Assembly: GCA_963924555.1 (NCBI GenBank)
Contig: OZ004587.1
Span: forward strand, 7,208,075 to 7,272,074
From: Crambe crambe
Lineage: Eukaryota > Porifera > Demospongiae > Poecilosclerida > Crambeidae
Direction of reading: 5' to 3'
Length of the DNA stretch: 64,000 nt
This document shows positions 34,140 to 44,831 of this stretch, in pieces. A program made the position numbers and the translations under genes. The notes below the pieces were generated by a model. That model worked only from the letters and a program-made list of their open reading frames with translations, did no database searches and was not told the origin of the DNA. Each line of letters starts with the position of its first letter. Positions within the stretch are counted from its first letter, which is position 1.

Positions 34140-36438
34140 CTATTTAACTATTTTTGATGGAGTGGTCATTGCAGTGCTGTGGTCGAATATCATTTGATCA
34201 ATGAGTGAAATGTAACAGTTGCTTAAAACTCTGCATGGAGAAGCATCCACTTCGAATAACACAATTTCATTTGTATCGTTGGAGTTCAATAGCGAACCTG
34301 GCACATAGAGGGTCATTTGAGGACCTCTTGTAGGCCAATAGCGTCCAATGTTGAACCCGTTTACAAATGCCACACCTTTCCCCCACCCAGTGACATCCAG
34401 GTAAGTATCGAGGGAAGAAGTCACGTTAAAAACAAATCGAAAAAAAGCCAACTGAGTCGGCAACTTGCTAGCGAGGGAAGGAATAATAGGAATGAAAACA
34501 GCGAGATTAGTATTATTGAGCGGAAGAGATTCCGTCAGCCAATAAGGATTTATATCAGCAGGGTCAGTCGTTATCGGTCCAATCAAACCCTTTATATCGC
34601 TTCCTCCATTACTGCCACGCCCCATATTTTCCACGAAAACCATCACTTTTGTTACAGTTTTACTGCTGATGGTAAGATCAACAGACACCATATCATTAGC
34701 ATCAGTTGTATTCGGAAATCTCTCGACGGTTTTATAGTGAACATCATTGACAAATATCAAAGCCCTGTCACGAATACCCTCGAAAATCACGGAAAAGTTT
34801 TTGGACGAGTTTCCAGAATAAGGTTCCTGGACAAATGAAGCCGTGTAACTGATGAACCCAGAGACTTGACCCATTTCTTCCATTGTGACGATATCAGGTC
34901 CTAGAACTCCCCTGACGTAGAGTTGGGGGTTGTCTGACAGTGTTGCATAATGGACAGCTGGTATCTTCCCATACGAAGCTTTATCTTTGGTGGGAGGGAC
35001 GTGCGTCTCACAATTGCAGTACTTTTGAATCACAGTTGAAATTTTAGCAAATTTATCTCTAGACGGATCGCCAGCTTCAGTAAGAGGTGCGTCATAGTTA
35101 TAACTTGTAGTGATGGGATCGTAACCAGGGTGGTTGGCACCACTCCAAAATCCGAAGTTGGTACCACCTTCGAACATGTACATATTAACATTAGCATTCA
35201 TGGAAAGGATAACGTCGAGTCCCTTTGCTGCGTTGTCGTCGGACACTATGCTATGTGGAGACCCCCAATTGTCAAACCACCCAACGTAGTATTCCGAATT
35301 CACCAGCGGACCCTGAGGCTCCACCTCCCTCTGAGCCTTGAAATAAGTCTCAGCATTTGATCCACCGAAATCCACTGTTGCATAGAAAAGCTTGGGATTA
35401 GCTCCACATTTCAGCATGTTTTGAGATGGCCCATCAGTTGTAAACAAAATTGCATCATTCCCTAGATATTTACGGAATATGCTGTGGAGACCTTCAAGGT
35501 ACTGAGCATCACAAGCTGGAAAGCTTCCATATTCATTCTCAACTTGAATGGTGATGACACTCCCTCCGTTGATGTACAGCCACCTCTCCACCTTTGGAAG
35601 GAGAACTGACATCCATCGGTCAACGTATTTCATATAAACTGGATCGGACGTGCGAGTGGAAATATTCTGATGAGTGAGTAGCCAACTGGGTAGACCTCCC
35701 ATATCCCATTCAGCACATATATAAGGGCCGGCTCGGACAATCACATAAATACCCACTTCCTTTGCAGTCTGGAGGAAACCCTCCAAGTCCTTATCACCAC
35801 TGAAGTCATACATCTCGGGATATGTCTCGTGGAAGTTCCAAGGGACGTATGTTTGCACGGCATTCAGTCCAGCTGCCTTGAATTTCAAGAGTCGATCTCT
35901 CCAATACTCCTTGAGAGTTCTACTATAGTGCATGCTTCCGGAGATGTACCTGTGATGGATATCAAAACAATACAGGTAATCACTGGTTTGGCTTCGTGGG
36001 TAACATAAACCACACAAAAAGCATATATTACCAAGCAGTACAGCACACACTAAGCCATTAGCCTGGAAGATATAAGTGGGTTTGCGTAAAGTCTGCTTGT
36101 AAACACAAGCCAAGCCTCGTACCGGGTACGAGGCAGATTCATGCTTAGCTAGCCCTAGCCCTAGCCATAGGCATTTATAAATGCCCTCCCTGAGGAACTG
36201 CCTGAGGCCCAACCAACTAATAAAAGGCTGGCCTAACCCTAACTAGCTTGCTATGCAACTAGCTAGCTAGATACCTGAAGGGTTTGCCATCCATGAGAAA
36301 TGTATCTTGCTCATAGTCGATGGTGAAGGAAGGTCCCCCTGCACTCTCAGCTGCTGAACGTACACCATTAATGGATGGTAATAAAACTATAAGTAAGACC
36401 AGTACCGTATAACTCATGAGACATCCTGAAGAAGACAT
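34140..36438 (-). CDS. GH35 beta-galactosidase, copy 1
   Basis: Two minus-strand exons, 36438-36275 (signal sequence) and 35949-34140, joined in phase 2 (KPFR|YISGSMHYSR); 1974 nt, 657 aa. Exon 1 has a hydrophobic signal peptide (TVLVLLIVLLPSINGV) followed by FTIDYEQDTFLMDGKPFR, the usual N-terminus of animal GLB1. The GH35 core is intact: AVQTYVPWNFHE, QVENEYGS with the acid/base Glu, and NSEYYVGWFDNWGSPHS with the nucleophile Glu. The C-terminal jelly-roll ends in GWGKGVAFVNGFNIGRYWP, a family hallmark. It removes terminal beta-galactose from glycans, probably in the lysosome or after secretion. An ATG six codons earlier is possible, but the later one gives the better signal peptide. The sister gene follows at 36640 with 201 bp between them. 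Confidence 0.92.
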
Positions 36439-36498
36439 GATGGCTAAGCTGCTCACTATTAAAGTTTACAGCTGACAACGCAGTTTTTATAGTTATTC

Positions 36499-36510
36499 TA
36501 CGCATGCGTA
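36499..36510. promoter_or_regulatory. TACGCATGCGTA palindrome upstream of beta-galactosidase 1
   Basis: Perfect 12 bp palindrome 61 bp upstream of the start at 36438, within the 201 bp gap between the two galactosidase genes. It has the same core as the NRF1-like sites elsewhere in the window. Confidence 0.45.
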
Positions 36511-36639
36511 GTAAGGAAATAAGCAATAATGTAGTAAGAAAATTAATGCCCCATACATGTACAATGAAAAACAGAATGAAAAAAAGCCCATACAGGGAAA
36601 ATCCGTCCATACATTTTGACACTGATTCTGCTCCATACA

Positions 36640-38672
36640 TTAGACTAAGATGAGTTGATCAATGAGAGAGATATGACAGTTATTGAGGATCTTGCATGGA
36701 GCAGCATCTATTTCAAACAACACAATCTCATTGGTGCTTTTGGATGTCAGCAAAGAACCTGGTACGTACAGTGACTTCTGAGGACCCTTTGCAGGCCAAT
36801 ATCGTCCAATGTTGAACCCATTCACGAATGCCACACCCTTTCCCCACCCTGTGAGATCCAAGTAAGTATCGAAGGAGGAAGCATTCTCAGGAACACTGAC
36901 CAAGAATCGATAAAAGGCCATTTGTGTTGGTAATCTGTCGGGGTGGGCATGGTCTATTGACTGATACACAACTTTATCCGTGTTGTTGAGAGGAAGAGAT
37001 TTTGTTGACCAATCTCCGAAATTAATCACAGGGTCAGACGTTACTTTCTCTATTAACCCTTTCCGATCATCATTACCAGGTCCGTAGTTAATACGGCCCA
37101 TATTCTCCACAAATACCATCAAGTCTATCTTTGCTCCATTGGTGACTGGGATAGAAACAGAGATGGAGTCAGTTCCATAACTTGCTCTTTCGATCGTTTC
37201 ATAGTAAACATCATTGATGAGTATCAAGGCTCTGTCGTGGACACCTTCGAACATCAGACTGATATTTCCAGTACGAGTTGGAGTAAAAGAAGTTTGATAA
37301 GTAATGAATCCTGAAACCTGGCCCATTTCTTCCATGGACACAACATTTTCATCTGTTACTGTCTTGACGTAAAGCTGAGGGGAAGCAGATAAAGATGCGT
37401 ATTGGACGGCCATTATCTTCCCATATGAAGCTTTATCTCTAGTGGCAGGAATATGCGTCTCGCAGTTGCAGTAATTTTCAATCACCGATGAAATTTTAGC
37501 AAATTTCTCCACGTAGGGGTCTCCCGATTCGGTGAGCGGTGCATCGTAGTCGTAGCTCGTAGGAACAGAATTATAGCGGGGGTAGTTTGCACCGTTCCAA
37601 AATCCGAAATTGGTACCACCTTCAAACATGTACATATTCACAGAAGCATTTTGAGACAAGATTGCATCGAGTCCCTTTGCCACATCGTCGGGAGATACTC
37701 GGCTATGTGGAGAGCCCCAGTGGTCCAACCAGCCGGTGTAGTATTCTGAATTCACCAGCGGTCCCCGAGGTTCGACTTCCCTCTGGGCTTTGAAATCGCT
37801 TGCAGCGTTAGCTCCCCCGAAATCTACCGTGGCATAAAATAACTCCACATACGCTCCGCATTTCAAGTATCGATCGGATGCTCCATCTGTTGTGAACAGG
37901 ACAACGTCCTCTCCCAGATGGCTACGAAAGATGGTGTGAAGGCCTTTAAGGTACTCACGGTCGCAGGCTGGGTAGCTGCCGTACTCATTCTCCACTTGAA
38001 CTGAAATGATATTTCCTCCGTTAACGTACAACCACTTGGCCATCTTGGGAAGGAGAACTGACATCCAACGGTCAACGTATTTCATGTAAACTGGATCAGA
38101 GGAACGAAGAGATATATTCTGATGAGTGAGCAGCCAACTGGGTAGACCTCCCATTTCCCATTCACCACATATATAAGGGCCGGCTCGGAGGATCACATAA
38201 AGACCCACTTCCTTTGCAGTCTGGAGGAAACCCTCAAGATCCTTATTACCGCTGAAGTTATATATCTCGGGATATGTCTCGTGGAAGTTCCAAGGGACGT
38301 ACGTTTGTACGGCATTCAGTCCAGCTGCCTTGAATTTCAAGAGTCTATCTTTCCAATACTCTTCGAGAACTCGGCTGTAGTGCATGCTTCCGGAGATGTA
38401 CCTAGATGGATATCACGAGGGTTTAAAGGTTGAGCCATTCCTTGTCATGAATCCCAGACCTCCTAATTTGTTGGTTGTCAATATTAAATAGCAAGCTCAC
38501 TTGTATATCTATCAGATCTTAGATAGCTAGCATCAGACCTGAACGGGTTTCCATCCATGAGAAATGTATCGTGCTCATAGTCGATGGTGAAGGAAGGTCC
38601 CCCTACAGTTTCAGCTGCTGGAAGTAAGCTGGTAGAGGACAGTAACACCAACAGCAATGGCAATAGAGCCAT
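36640..38672 (-). CDS. GH35 beta-galactosidase, copy 2
   Basis: Two minus-strand exons, 38672-38539 and 38401-36640, phase 2 as in the sister gene; 1896 nt, 631 aa. A signal peptide (MALLPLLLVLLSSTSLLPAA) is followed by FTIDYEHDTFLMDGNPFR, then the GH35 barrel with QVENEYGS (acid/base) and NSEYYTGWLDHWGSPHS (nucleophile), and the C-terminal GWGKGVAFVNGFNIGRYWP block. Protein similarity to the neighbouring copy is high throughout, so this is a tandem duplication. It is head-to-head with the DDX24-like helicase gene, with only 111 bp between start codons. Expected role: lysosomal or secreted galactoside hydrolysis. Confidence 0.93.
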
Positions 38673-38783
38673 CTTTCAATCTTTTGGTAAAGATCATCAA
38701 CAGTCATTGGATCATGGAATGGTGGTGACCATTACCTAATCACGTGGTCGCGCTCGCTTAAAGCTCGAATAAAGAGAAGAGCA
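38673..38783. promoter_or_regulatory. 111 bp bidirectional promoter with E-box
   Basis: The entire gap between the divergent start codons of beta-galactosidase 2 (38672, minus) and the DDX24-like gene (38784, plus). It contains CACGTG at 38741-38746 (AATCACGTGGT). CACGTG-centred CLEAR elements drive lysosomal genes in vertebrates through TFEB; whether this holds here is inference. Confidence 0.6.
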
Positions 38784-40145
38784 ATGCCTCGTAGAAAGAG
38801 CCGCAGTCCTGTAAGTAAGCTGAGAGACAGTTTTAGCAACCTAACCAAGTCAACTCTTCTTGCTAAATCTTAGGATAAAGCGTTAAGCTTAATTCGCAGA
38901 AAAAGAAAAAAGGTAACTTACTTTATCACATTTCATAAATATGGAGAGCTTTAGCTAGACTAAACATACATGCAGATGAGGAGATTGAAGCGTGAGCGTG
39001 AAGAACCTGTAGCCTCGTTCCCAGGCCCTGGTAGGAGGCTGGAAGAACCAGTTACTAGTGAAGTCGGGATGGATGAGTGGGTGGAGCTTGGTATTCCTAC
39101 CCCTTTAATTAAAGGACTTTACGACCAGGGGTTCAAGGTGCCCACCCCCATTCAGAGAGAAGCCATCCCTGTGACAATTAAAACAGGAAAGGACATCATT
39201 GGAGCAGCAGAGACGGTGAAAAAACCTGGTTATTGTTTCTCGTCTCACTCAATACTAATTTTAGGGTTCAGGGAAAACTCTGGCCTTTGGGATTCCAATC
39301 CTCTGCCATATCCTGCTGAATCAGAGTGGAGAAGTGGAGGGTGAGGGTGGAGAAGTGAAGGGTGAGGGTGGAGAGGAGGTGGAGGGTGAAGGTGAAGAGG
39401 ATGAAGATGAGGTGGAGGGTGAGGGTGAAGATGAGGTAGAGGGTGAGGGTGATTACGAAGAAGGTATGCAGGAAGTGAAAGCCAAGCGACTGAAAATAGA
39501 TAAGGACTTGGATTCTTCAGAAAAGTTGGGACTGATTGCTATGATTGATAACATTCCAGATGAAGAATTCGAAAGAATGTTGTCAGAGAAGAAGAGACCT
39601 CTGCTGCGATCAGACCCAATTAAAAAGCTTAGACCACTTGGACCTACTGCTCTTATTTTAGTACCAGTTCGTGAATTGGCACTACAGATCTACTCTGCCC
39701 TTAAGACAGTCGCTAAATACACCACAATCAAGGTCAGTCAAACAATCGTGTAGAATTGATTCGAACTTTACACTTCATGAAAATCTCGCCCCTGCCAGTT
39801 AATATGGGGAGTATTTTGATAAGACAGGTGTCCTCATTTCAGTGAATCAAATACGTACCTAACCTAGCTATATTGCAAGGGGACACAGAGAAAAGTGTCC
39901 TGATTTCAGGGGTGAATTCTAAGACTTGCATTTTGGGACACTGAATTCTACCTTCCTTTCTTCCCTCTCTCAATTCTCCTCCCTCTTTCTCTTCTTCCCT
40001 CTCTTGGTCCAGATCTGTCCGATTGTAGGAGGAATGGCCAAGAGCAAGCAGGAAAGACTACTTTCCTATCGTCCCTCTATTGTCATAGGAACAGTGGGTC
40101 GTGTATGGAACCTAATGAGTGAGGTAACGACAGGGACTTACTACA

Positions 40146-40197
<52 letters not shown>

Positions 40198-40468
40198 ACT
40201 ATGTAGGGAGATCCCCATCTCTGTTGCTATGACAACCTAAGATACCTGGTGCTGGATGAGGCAGATAGGATGGTAGAGCTTGCCCACTACCAGGACCTGT
40301 GGAACATCATGGACAGACTGAACGGGGCAAAGGGTGCCCCCTCTAGGAGGAACTTGGTGTACTCTGCTACCCTCACTTTATCACGAAGGATTACAGAACA
40401 GAAAAAGAAGAAAAAGTCCATCTCCCGTCAAGAAGTGATGGGTGAGTTAGAAAATTCTGATTGTATAA

Positions 40469-40526
<58 letters not shown>

Positions 40527-42498
40527 ATAAGTTGATGAGAGAAATAGGTCTGAAGGAAAATGCAGCCATTATTGATCTGACAAAGACAAAGGTTGTCGTC
40601 GAATCTCTAACGGAGACCAAAATTATGTGCACTACTGAAGATAAAGTAAGAGAAGTTCATTAGAATATCTTATTATATCCCCCAAATTTCTCTCTCCCTT
40701 TTCTAGGACGTATACCTCTACTACTTCCTCCTGCGACATCCAGGTAGGACACTCATTTTTGTCAACACCATCCGCTGCCTTCAACGTTTACGCTCCATTC
40801 TGGAGCTACTCCAAATAAAGCCCCTCCCTCTCCATGCCAACATGCAGCAACGTCAGCGCCTCAAAAACCTAGACAGGTTAGCTAAATTTAGAGTTCTTAT
40901 GACCTGCCTGTCTATCCATTGTGCTCTAGGTTCAATTCGAGTCCCACTGGATTGCTGATAGCATCTGATGTGGCAGCTCGTGGTCTCGACTTCCCCAAAG
41001 TGGAGCACGTCATCCATTACCAGGTGCCCATGAACACTGAGGTATGAATAGTATACTGAAGTCCAATAGGATATCCTAGGATGTCCTGGAAAGTATCCAA
41101 ATAGGATATCCTGAAATAAAATAGTAAGTACAGTGGAACCTCTGATACCAGACACTTTAAAAAGCGGACAATATCCAGACGGAGGGCAACCCAGCTGCCC
41201 CCCGAATGATTTGTACACATAACTAATGGAAGGTAACCTCTGATGAAAGCGACCACCTCTCACCTCCAAACAGCAACCAGTTTACAGACTCCCAACTGAG
41301 CCACACCCCCTTCCCAATTAAATTTTTTTTATAAAGTGTACTGTACTGAAGTAGCTTAGGCCCTTTTTGATGAGCAGAGATGTTCCCTTTCAGAATATCT
41401 GCATGGTAAAGGAGAATCTCCAGTGTGGGAATGTTAACTTTATTCTCTAACACGACTTGGCAGCATAAAAATCAATCATTTTAGGTGAAAAATAGATTGA
41501 CCTCTAAGAGTGGGCAACCTCTGAACGAGGGACAAAAATGCACGGTCTCAAGTCGTCCTTTATTCAGAAGTTCCACAGTATACTGAAAATATACAGAATA
41601 GTATACTAAAATATTCAAATGCAATTACTAATGTTTTAGGTGTATGTGCATCGTAGTGGTCGCACAGCCAGGGGGTGTAATGAAGGCATCAGCATGATCC
41701 TAGTGGCTCCTGAAGACCTGAAAGCATATCAGAATATCCGCAGAACTTTGAATAAAGGTGATTTATAATAACCTCAAGTCAGCAGTGCTTATGATAAGAA
41801 ATTATTGATATTGACCGGACATGATGTCCCCACAAAGTATAGTTTGTCCCTGATAGTTAACTGGACATTACATCAGTGTGCATTTTGACCAGTACTCTTG
41901 TCATGACGAACAAAATTAATGACCAGAATATTGGCTGGAAAATGTCAGGTGTCAGGCTGTTATCATAAGCTCTGCGAGTGTGTTCATTGTTTTGGAGGTT
42001 TCATGTGTTGCTTCGTATTCTTAATATTGCACACCCATAGACCAAAACCTCAAGGACTTTCCAGTTGAGGTTGCCTATCTGAAGCCACTCCGGGCTAGAG
42101 TTAGTCTCGCATGTCGGATTCAGAAGATATCATTTCGCCAGGGAAAGACCTCACAGAAGAAGAGTTGGTTCAGTCGGACGGCAAAGGCACTGGATGTAGA
42201 GCTGGATGAAGATTTGTATCCTGTTTCTAGATCAATTCAACTTGCATACTGTTCAATGTGGACACACTGAAAAAATGTCTGATCTCTCTCTCTCTCTCCC
42301 TCCCTCCCTCTTTCTCTCACCGACTTCTTACAAAATACCTGCAAAAAGAGGTATTTCCTTGATGGTGCTCCACTTGTTAGATTAGAAGAATCTGACAGTA
42401 GGCGAGACAGGGAGGACAACTTACAGCTGAGCCGTCTCAAGTGTGAGCTGACCAGCTTGTTAGCGAGCAAAGTTCGTTCTGCCAAAATAGTCATATAA
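38784..42498 (+). CDS. DDX24: DDX24/Mak5-like DEAD-box RNA helicase
   Basis: Twelve exons: 38784-38810, 38874-38912, 38976-39215, 39265-39732, 40013-40123, 40207-40441, 40527-40645, 40707-40876, 40930-41041, 41640-41757, 42041-42215, 42351-42498; 1962 nt, 653 aa. Motifs in order: Q motif ([14 protein letters not shown]), motif I split by intron 3 (AAET|GSGKT), Ia (PVRELALQ), II (DEADRM), III (SAT), and VI (HRSGRTARG) after [28 protein letters not shown] and DEADRMVE match DDX24 better than other DEAD-box proteins. An acidic Glu/Gly insert of about 45 aa after motif I (39330-39465) is built from VEGEGGE-type repeats and fits the insert known in this subfamily. DDX24/Mak5 acts in 60S ribosome assembly in the nucleolus. 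Intron 5 ends with an ATT microsatellite and intron 6 with a CT microsatellite. Confidence 0.9.
40147..40196. repeat. (ATT)n microsatellite
   Basis: About 50 bp of TTA units in intron 5 of the DDX24-like gene, ending ten bases before the acceptor of exon 6. Confidence 0.9.
40471..40524. repeat. (CT)n microsatellite at a 3' splice site
   Basis: 54 bp of CT ending directly in the AG acceptor of exon 7 (40527) of the DDX24-like gene. Confidence 0.95.
41131..41578. mobile_element. 448 bp element with CAGTGGAAC ends and TA flanks
   Basis: Starts CAGTGGAACCTCTGATACC after TA and ends GAAGTTCCACAG before TA. TA target-site duplications with this tip fit a Tc1/mariner or pogo-like non-autonomous element. 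It is longer than the 169 bp copies but shares GTCTCAAGT and TATTCAGAAG motifs. It fills most of intron 9 of the DDX24-like gene. Confidence 0.65.
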
Positions 42499-43039
42499 AG
42501 AATATAAACTTGTTTCTCATGTGGAAATTAATTAATTTTACTATGTACATTGTTTCTATTAGCCATAGGACATAAGAATAAAGGAAGTGTATGCACAAAC
42601 TGCATTTTATATCATGATTTCAACTTAGTATATCACATGTATAACTTAGTATATTACATGTATAACTTAGTATATCACATGTATAACTTATATACTAACT
42701 TAGTATTAGAATTTATAATTATGAGCGCAAAAAAATTTCTTCTAAATAAAAAGGGATAAGTGCAGTGCATGGCTAGAACAGTTCAAGCAGACAATGAAGA
42801 AGAGTCAAAAAGGCATATGGAAGCAACTTTGTGGTAATAGCCTCAAATCTAGTAATGTACTGCAGCCTCGTATGAAAACAATCCCTACATTTACATGTCA
42901 TCCACTGCCTGTAGAGTAAGAAAGAAGAGTAAGTTTATACAGTCTGTATCTTTTTCTGTCTTTCTGATTGGGAAATATTTTGTGGGTTGAATTTTTGTAT
43001 TTTCTGATGTTCAAAAATTTCAAGCTAAACTGTCAGTTA
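42499..43039. other. Intergenic, no gene
   Basis: 3' flank of the DDX24-like gene. A short tandem array of ATAACTTAGTATATCACATG units (42620-42705) is the only structure noted. Confidence 0.5.
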
Positions 43040-43165
43040 TTTTACCCAGTTGCAAAAACAGACCGAGAGGAATGATGAGCTGTGTCCAGAGTACTGGCAA
43101 CGCTGCCTTTATATGTAAAGTGTAAGGGAAAGTGAGGGGAGAGGAAATTTCTTCCATGCAGGTGC
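43040..43165 (-). pseudogene. Fragment of WDR61 exon 5 and flanking intron
   Basis: The plus strand reads GATGAGCTGTGTCCAGAGTA and then AAGTGAGGGGAGAGGAAATT, matching 53755-53852 of the WDR61-like gene (exon 5 start and the intron before it). Only this exon end survives, with small deletions. It is a duplicated genomic fragment, not a processed copy, because intron sequence is included. Confidence 0.65.
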
Positions 43166-43900
43166 ATGCAGCTACTTCATAAATAAGATCCACACCCACA
43201 AGATGTTGTAAGTTAGCGCCTCACCTCGAACAAAAAGGATTAAATGATTTATATATTATTGCCACATGGACCCACAATCAGAAGGTTATTCCTACACCTA
43301 CTGTAGCTAAGAGATCAAGGAAAACTCACACCAACAACATGACCAAAGAAGCACAACTCCACTGCCAGGCCTGTAGCTAGCTAGGAAAGGGATGGCCTGT
43401 ATAATAGCAGGGGATCTGCATCTGTAGCATTCTCATAGCTACATGTGCACTGAGTGTACATCATATCAGCTAAAGAATCTAACATTACCTTTAATATGAT
43501 TGAGGGAAAAGAAGAGGTGGAAGAGGTAACTGTTTAAGTAAAGAAAGTGATCTGCATAACATTAGGAGATAATATTCGTTCTCATTAGCTTATGAAATAA
43601 TAAGCTAATTTTATGAGAACTAGACGTCTAATTCTATTGAATTTTTATCGTGTTAGCTGAGAAAAATATGTTATTTCAAATATTAATTTTATTCTACAAA
43701 CATTGTAAAACTCGAGCAGCTACAGTAATAGGATGAGTCAATGTAAGTCTATAAATTATGGGGATGTCCCTGGGACAAAGCCACACAAATCACTAGCTTC
43801 TGAAAGACTGGTGCTGCCTACCCTGACTACGAGATGATGACTTTATATTGTCTTTTCTGTTGCAGTTGATTTGAGAAATGTTTTATGGTCATACATAGCT
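43166..43900. other. Intergenic, no gene
   Basis: No supported coding sequence. TAATAAGCTAATTTTATGAG (43595-43615) forms a small imperfect palindrome with the preceding bases. Confidence 0.45.
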
Positions 43901-43904
43901 CAAC

Positions 43905-44215
43905 TACCGGTATGCAGATTTCGTGCAGAGAATCAGTACTATCATATTTAACCACATAATGAGATTCATTACAATAATGTCTGCACTTTGACCCCTGTAA
44001 ACATTGTATAATGTTGATCTCAGTCCTGAAATAGCTACTTATTTTATACTATCTTGAATTGTGTGTCTGCGATCGATCGCTCGATTTTCTTGTCAGTCTA
44101 ATATCTTTACGAAAGTAACTAGATAACATTTAGACTTAGAATCAGCTTCTACACTACAGTAGTGGGGACCCCGCCCATTCTTCACCTTTCTTCATTTCAG
44201 CTCTCCTCACTCTCA
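43905..44215. repeat. 5' flank duplicated upstream of both NLR-type genes
   Basis: Similar in order to 61345-61590: GCAGATTTCGT, a CTTTGACC block, then ATAATGTTGATCT against TAATGTTGATCT, then GGGGACCCCGCCCATTC against GGGGAACCCCGCCCACTC. Both copies lie a few hundred bp upstream of a CARD exon, at 44832 and 61770. This suggests a duplicated promoter or leader region. Confidence 0.55.
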
Positions 44216-44333
44216 GATTGAAAGCAATTTTTGCTTCACTCATTATTTTGCTTAATTGAATTTAGCCATGTAAGTCGACAGCACCACTATATAAAGTAAT
44301 GCTAGTTTAAATATGATGGCACATTTCTTTATT

Positions 44334-44798
44334 CGAAGTGGCTATTCGTCCGGCAGCCGGATATATACTATTTTCAGAGCTATTCGTCCGGCAGTCTAAA
44401 TAGGCCAGCGAAGCTGGCCTATGTATTATAAAAGCTCCTGCAAGGGAGCGAGCGCAGCGAGCGTTAGGTGCATGGGACGTACTATTCACGCACTGTTGTG
44501 ACTCCAAGGCTAGGCAACACTCGCCCAGCTTGCAGTGCAGGCCCAAAGGGCTCCCTAAGGCCACCAGAGAGTAACAAGTATAAATATCACTCTCGAACTG
44601 AGTTTTGCAGCGTTGCCACCGTAGTGTATTGGTTAGTGCCGTGTGCTTTGGAACGTCCGATCGTGGGTTCGATCCCGGAATTGCTGCTTCTTTTTCTTCT
44701 TTCAGATTTTCAATCTTTGAAAATTTTCTAAGTGCCAGCACTGCCGGAAGAATAGCTCTGAAAATAGTATCCGGCTGCCGGACGAATAGCCACAGCGT
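44334..44798. mobile_element. 465 bp TIR element with tRNA-like segment, next to NLR exon 1
   Basis: Second copy of the 8267-8695 element, in the opposite orientation. It is flanked by a perfect 9 bp repeat TTCTTTATT at 44325-44333 and 44799-44807. Tips are CGAAGTGGCTATTCGTCC and its near complement ending GAATAGCCACAGCG. The tRNA-like stretch 44605-44680 has TGGTTAGTGCC (A box) and GGTTCGATCCC (B box). Its right end lies only about 13 bp before CTACAG, the likely acceptor of the exon carrying the NLR start codon. Confidence 0.88.
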
Positions 44799-44831
44799 TC
44801 TTTATTTCTACAGTGACTGTTGGTGGTGGAA

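Noticed and set aside
36040-36212. Extended N-terminus of beta-galactosidase 1 starting at 36212
   Set aside because: This frame reads through the intron; the 36275 donor and 35949 acceptor give the expected family sequence and match the sister gene.
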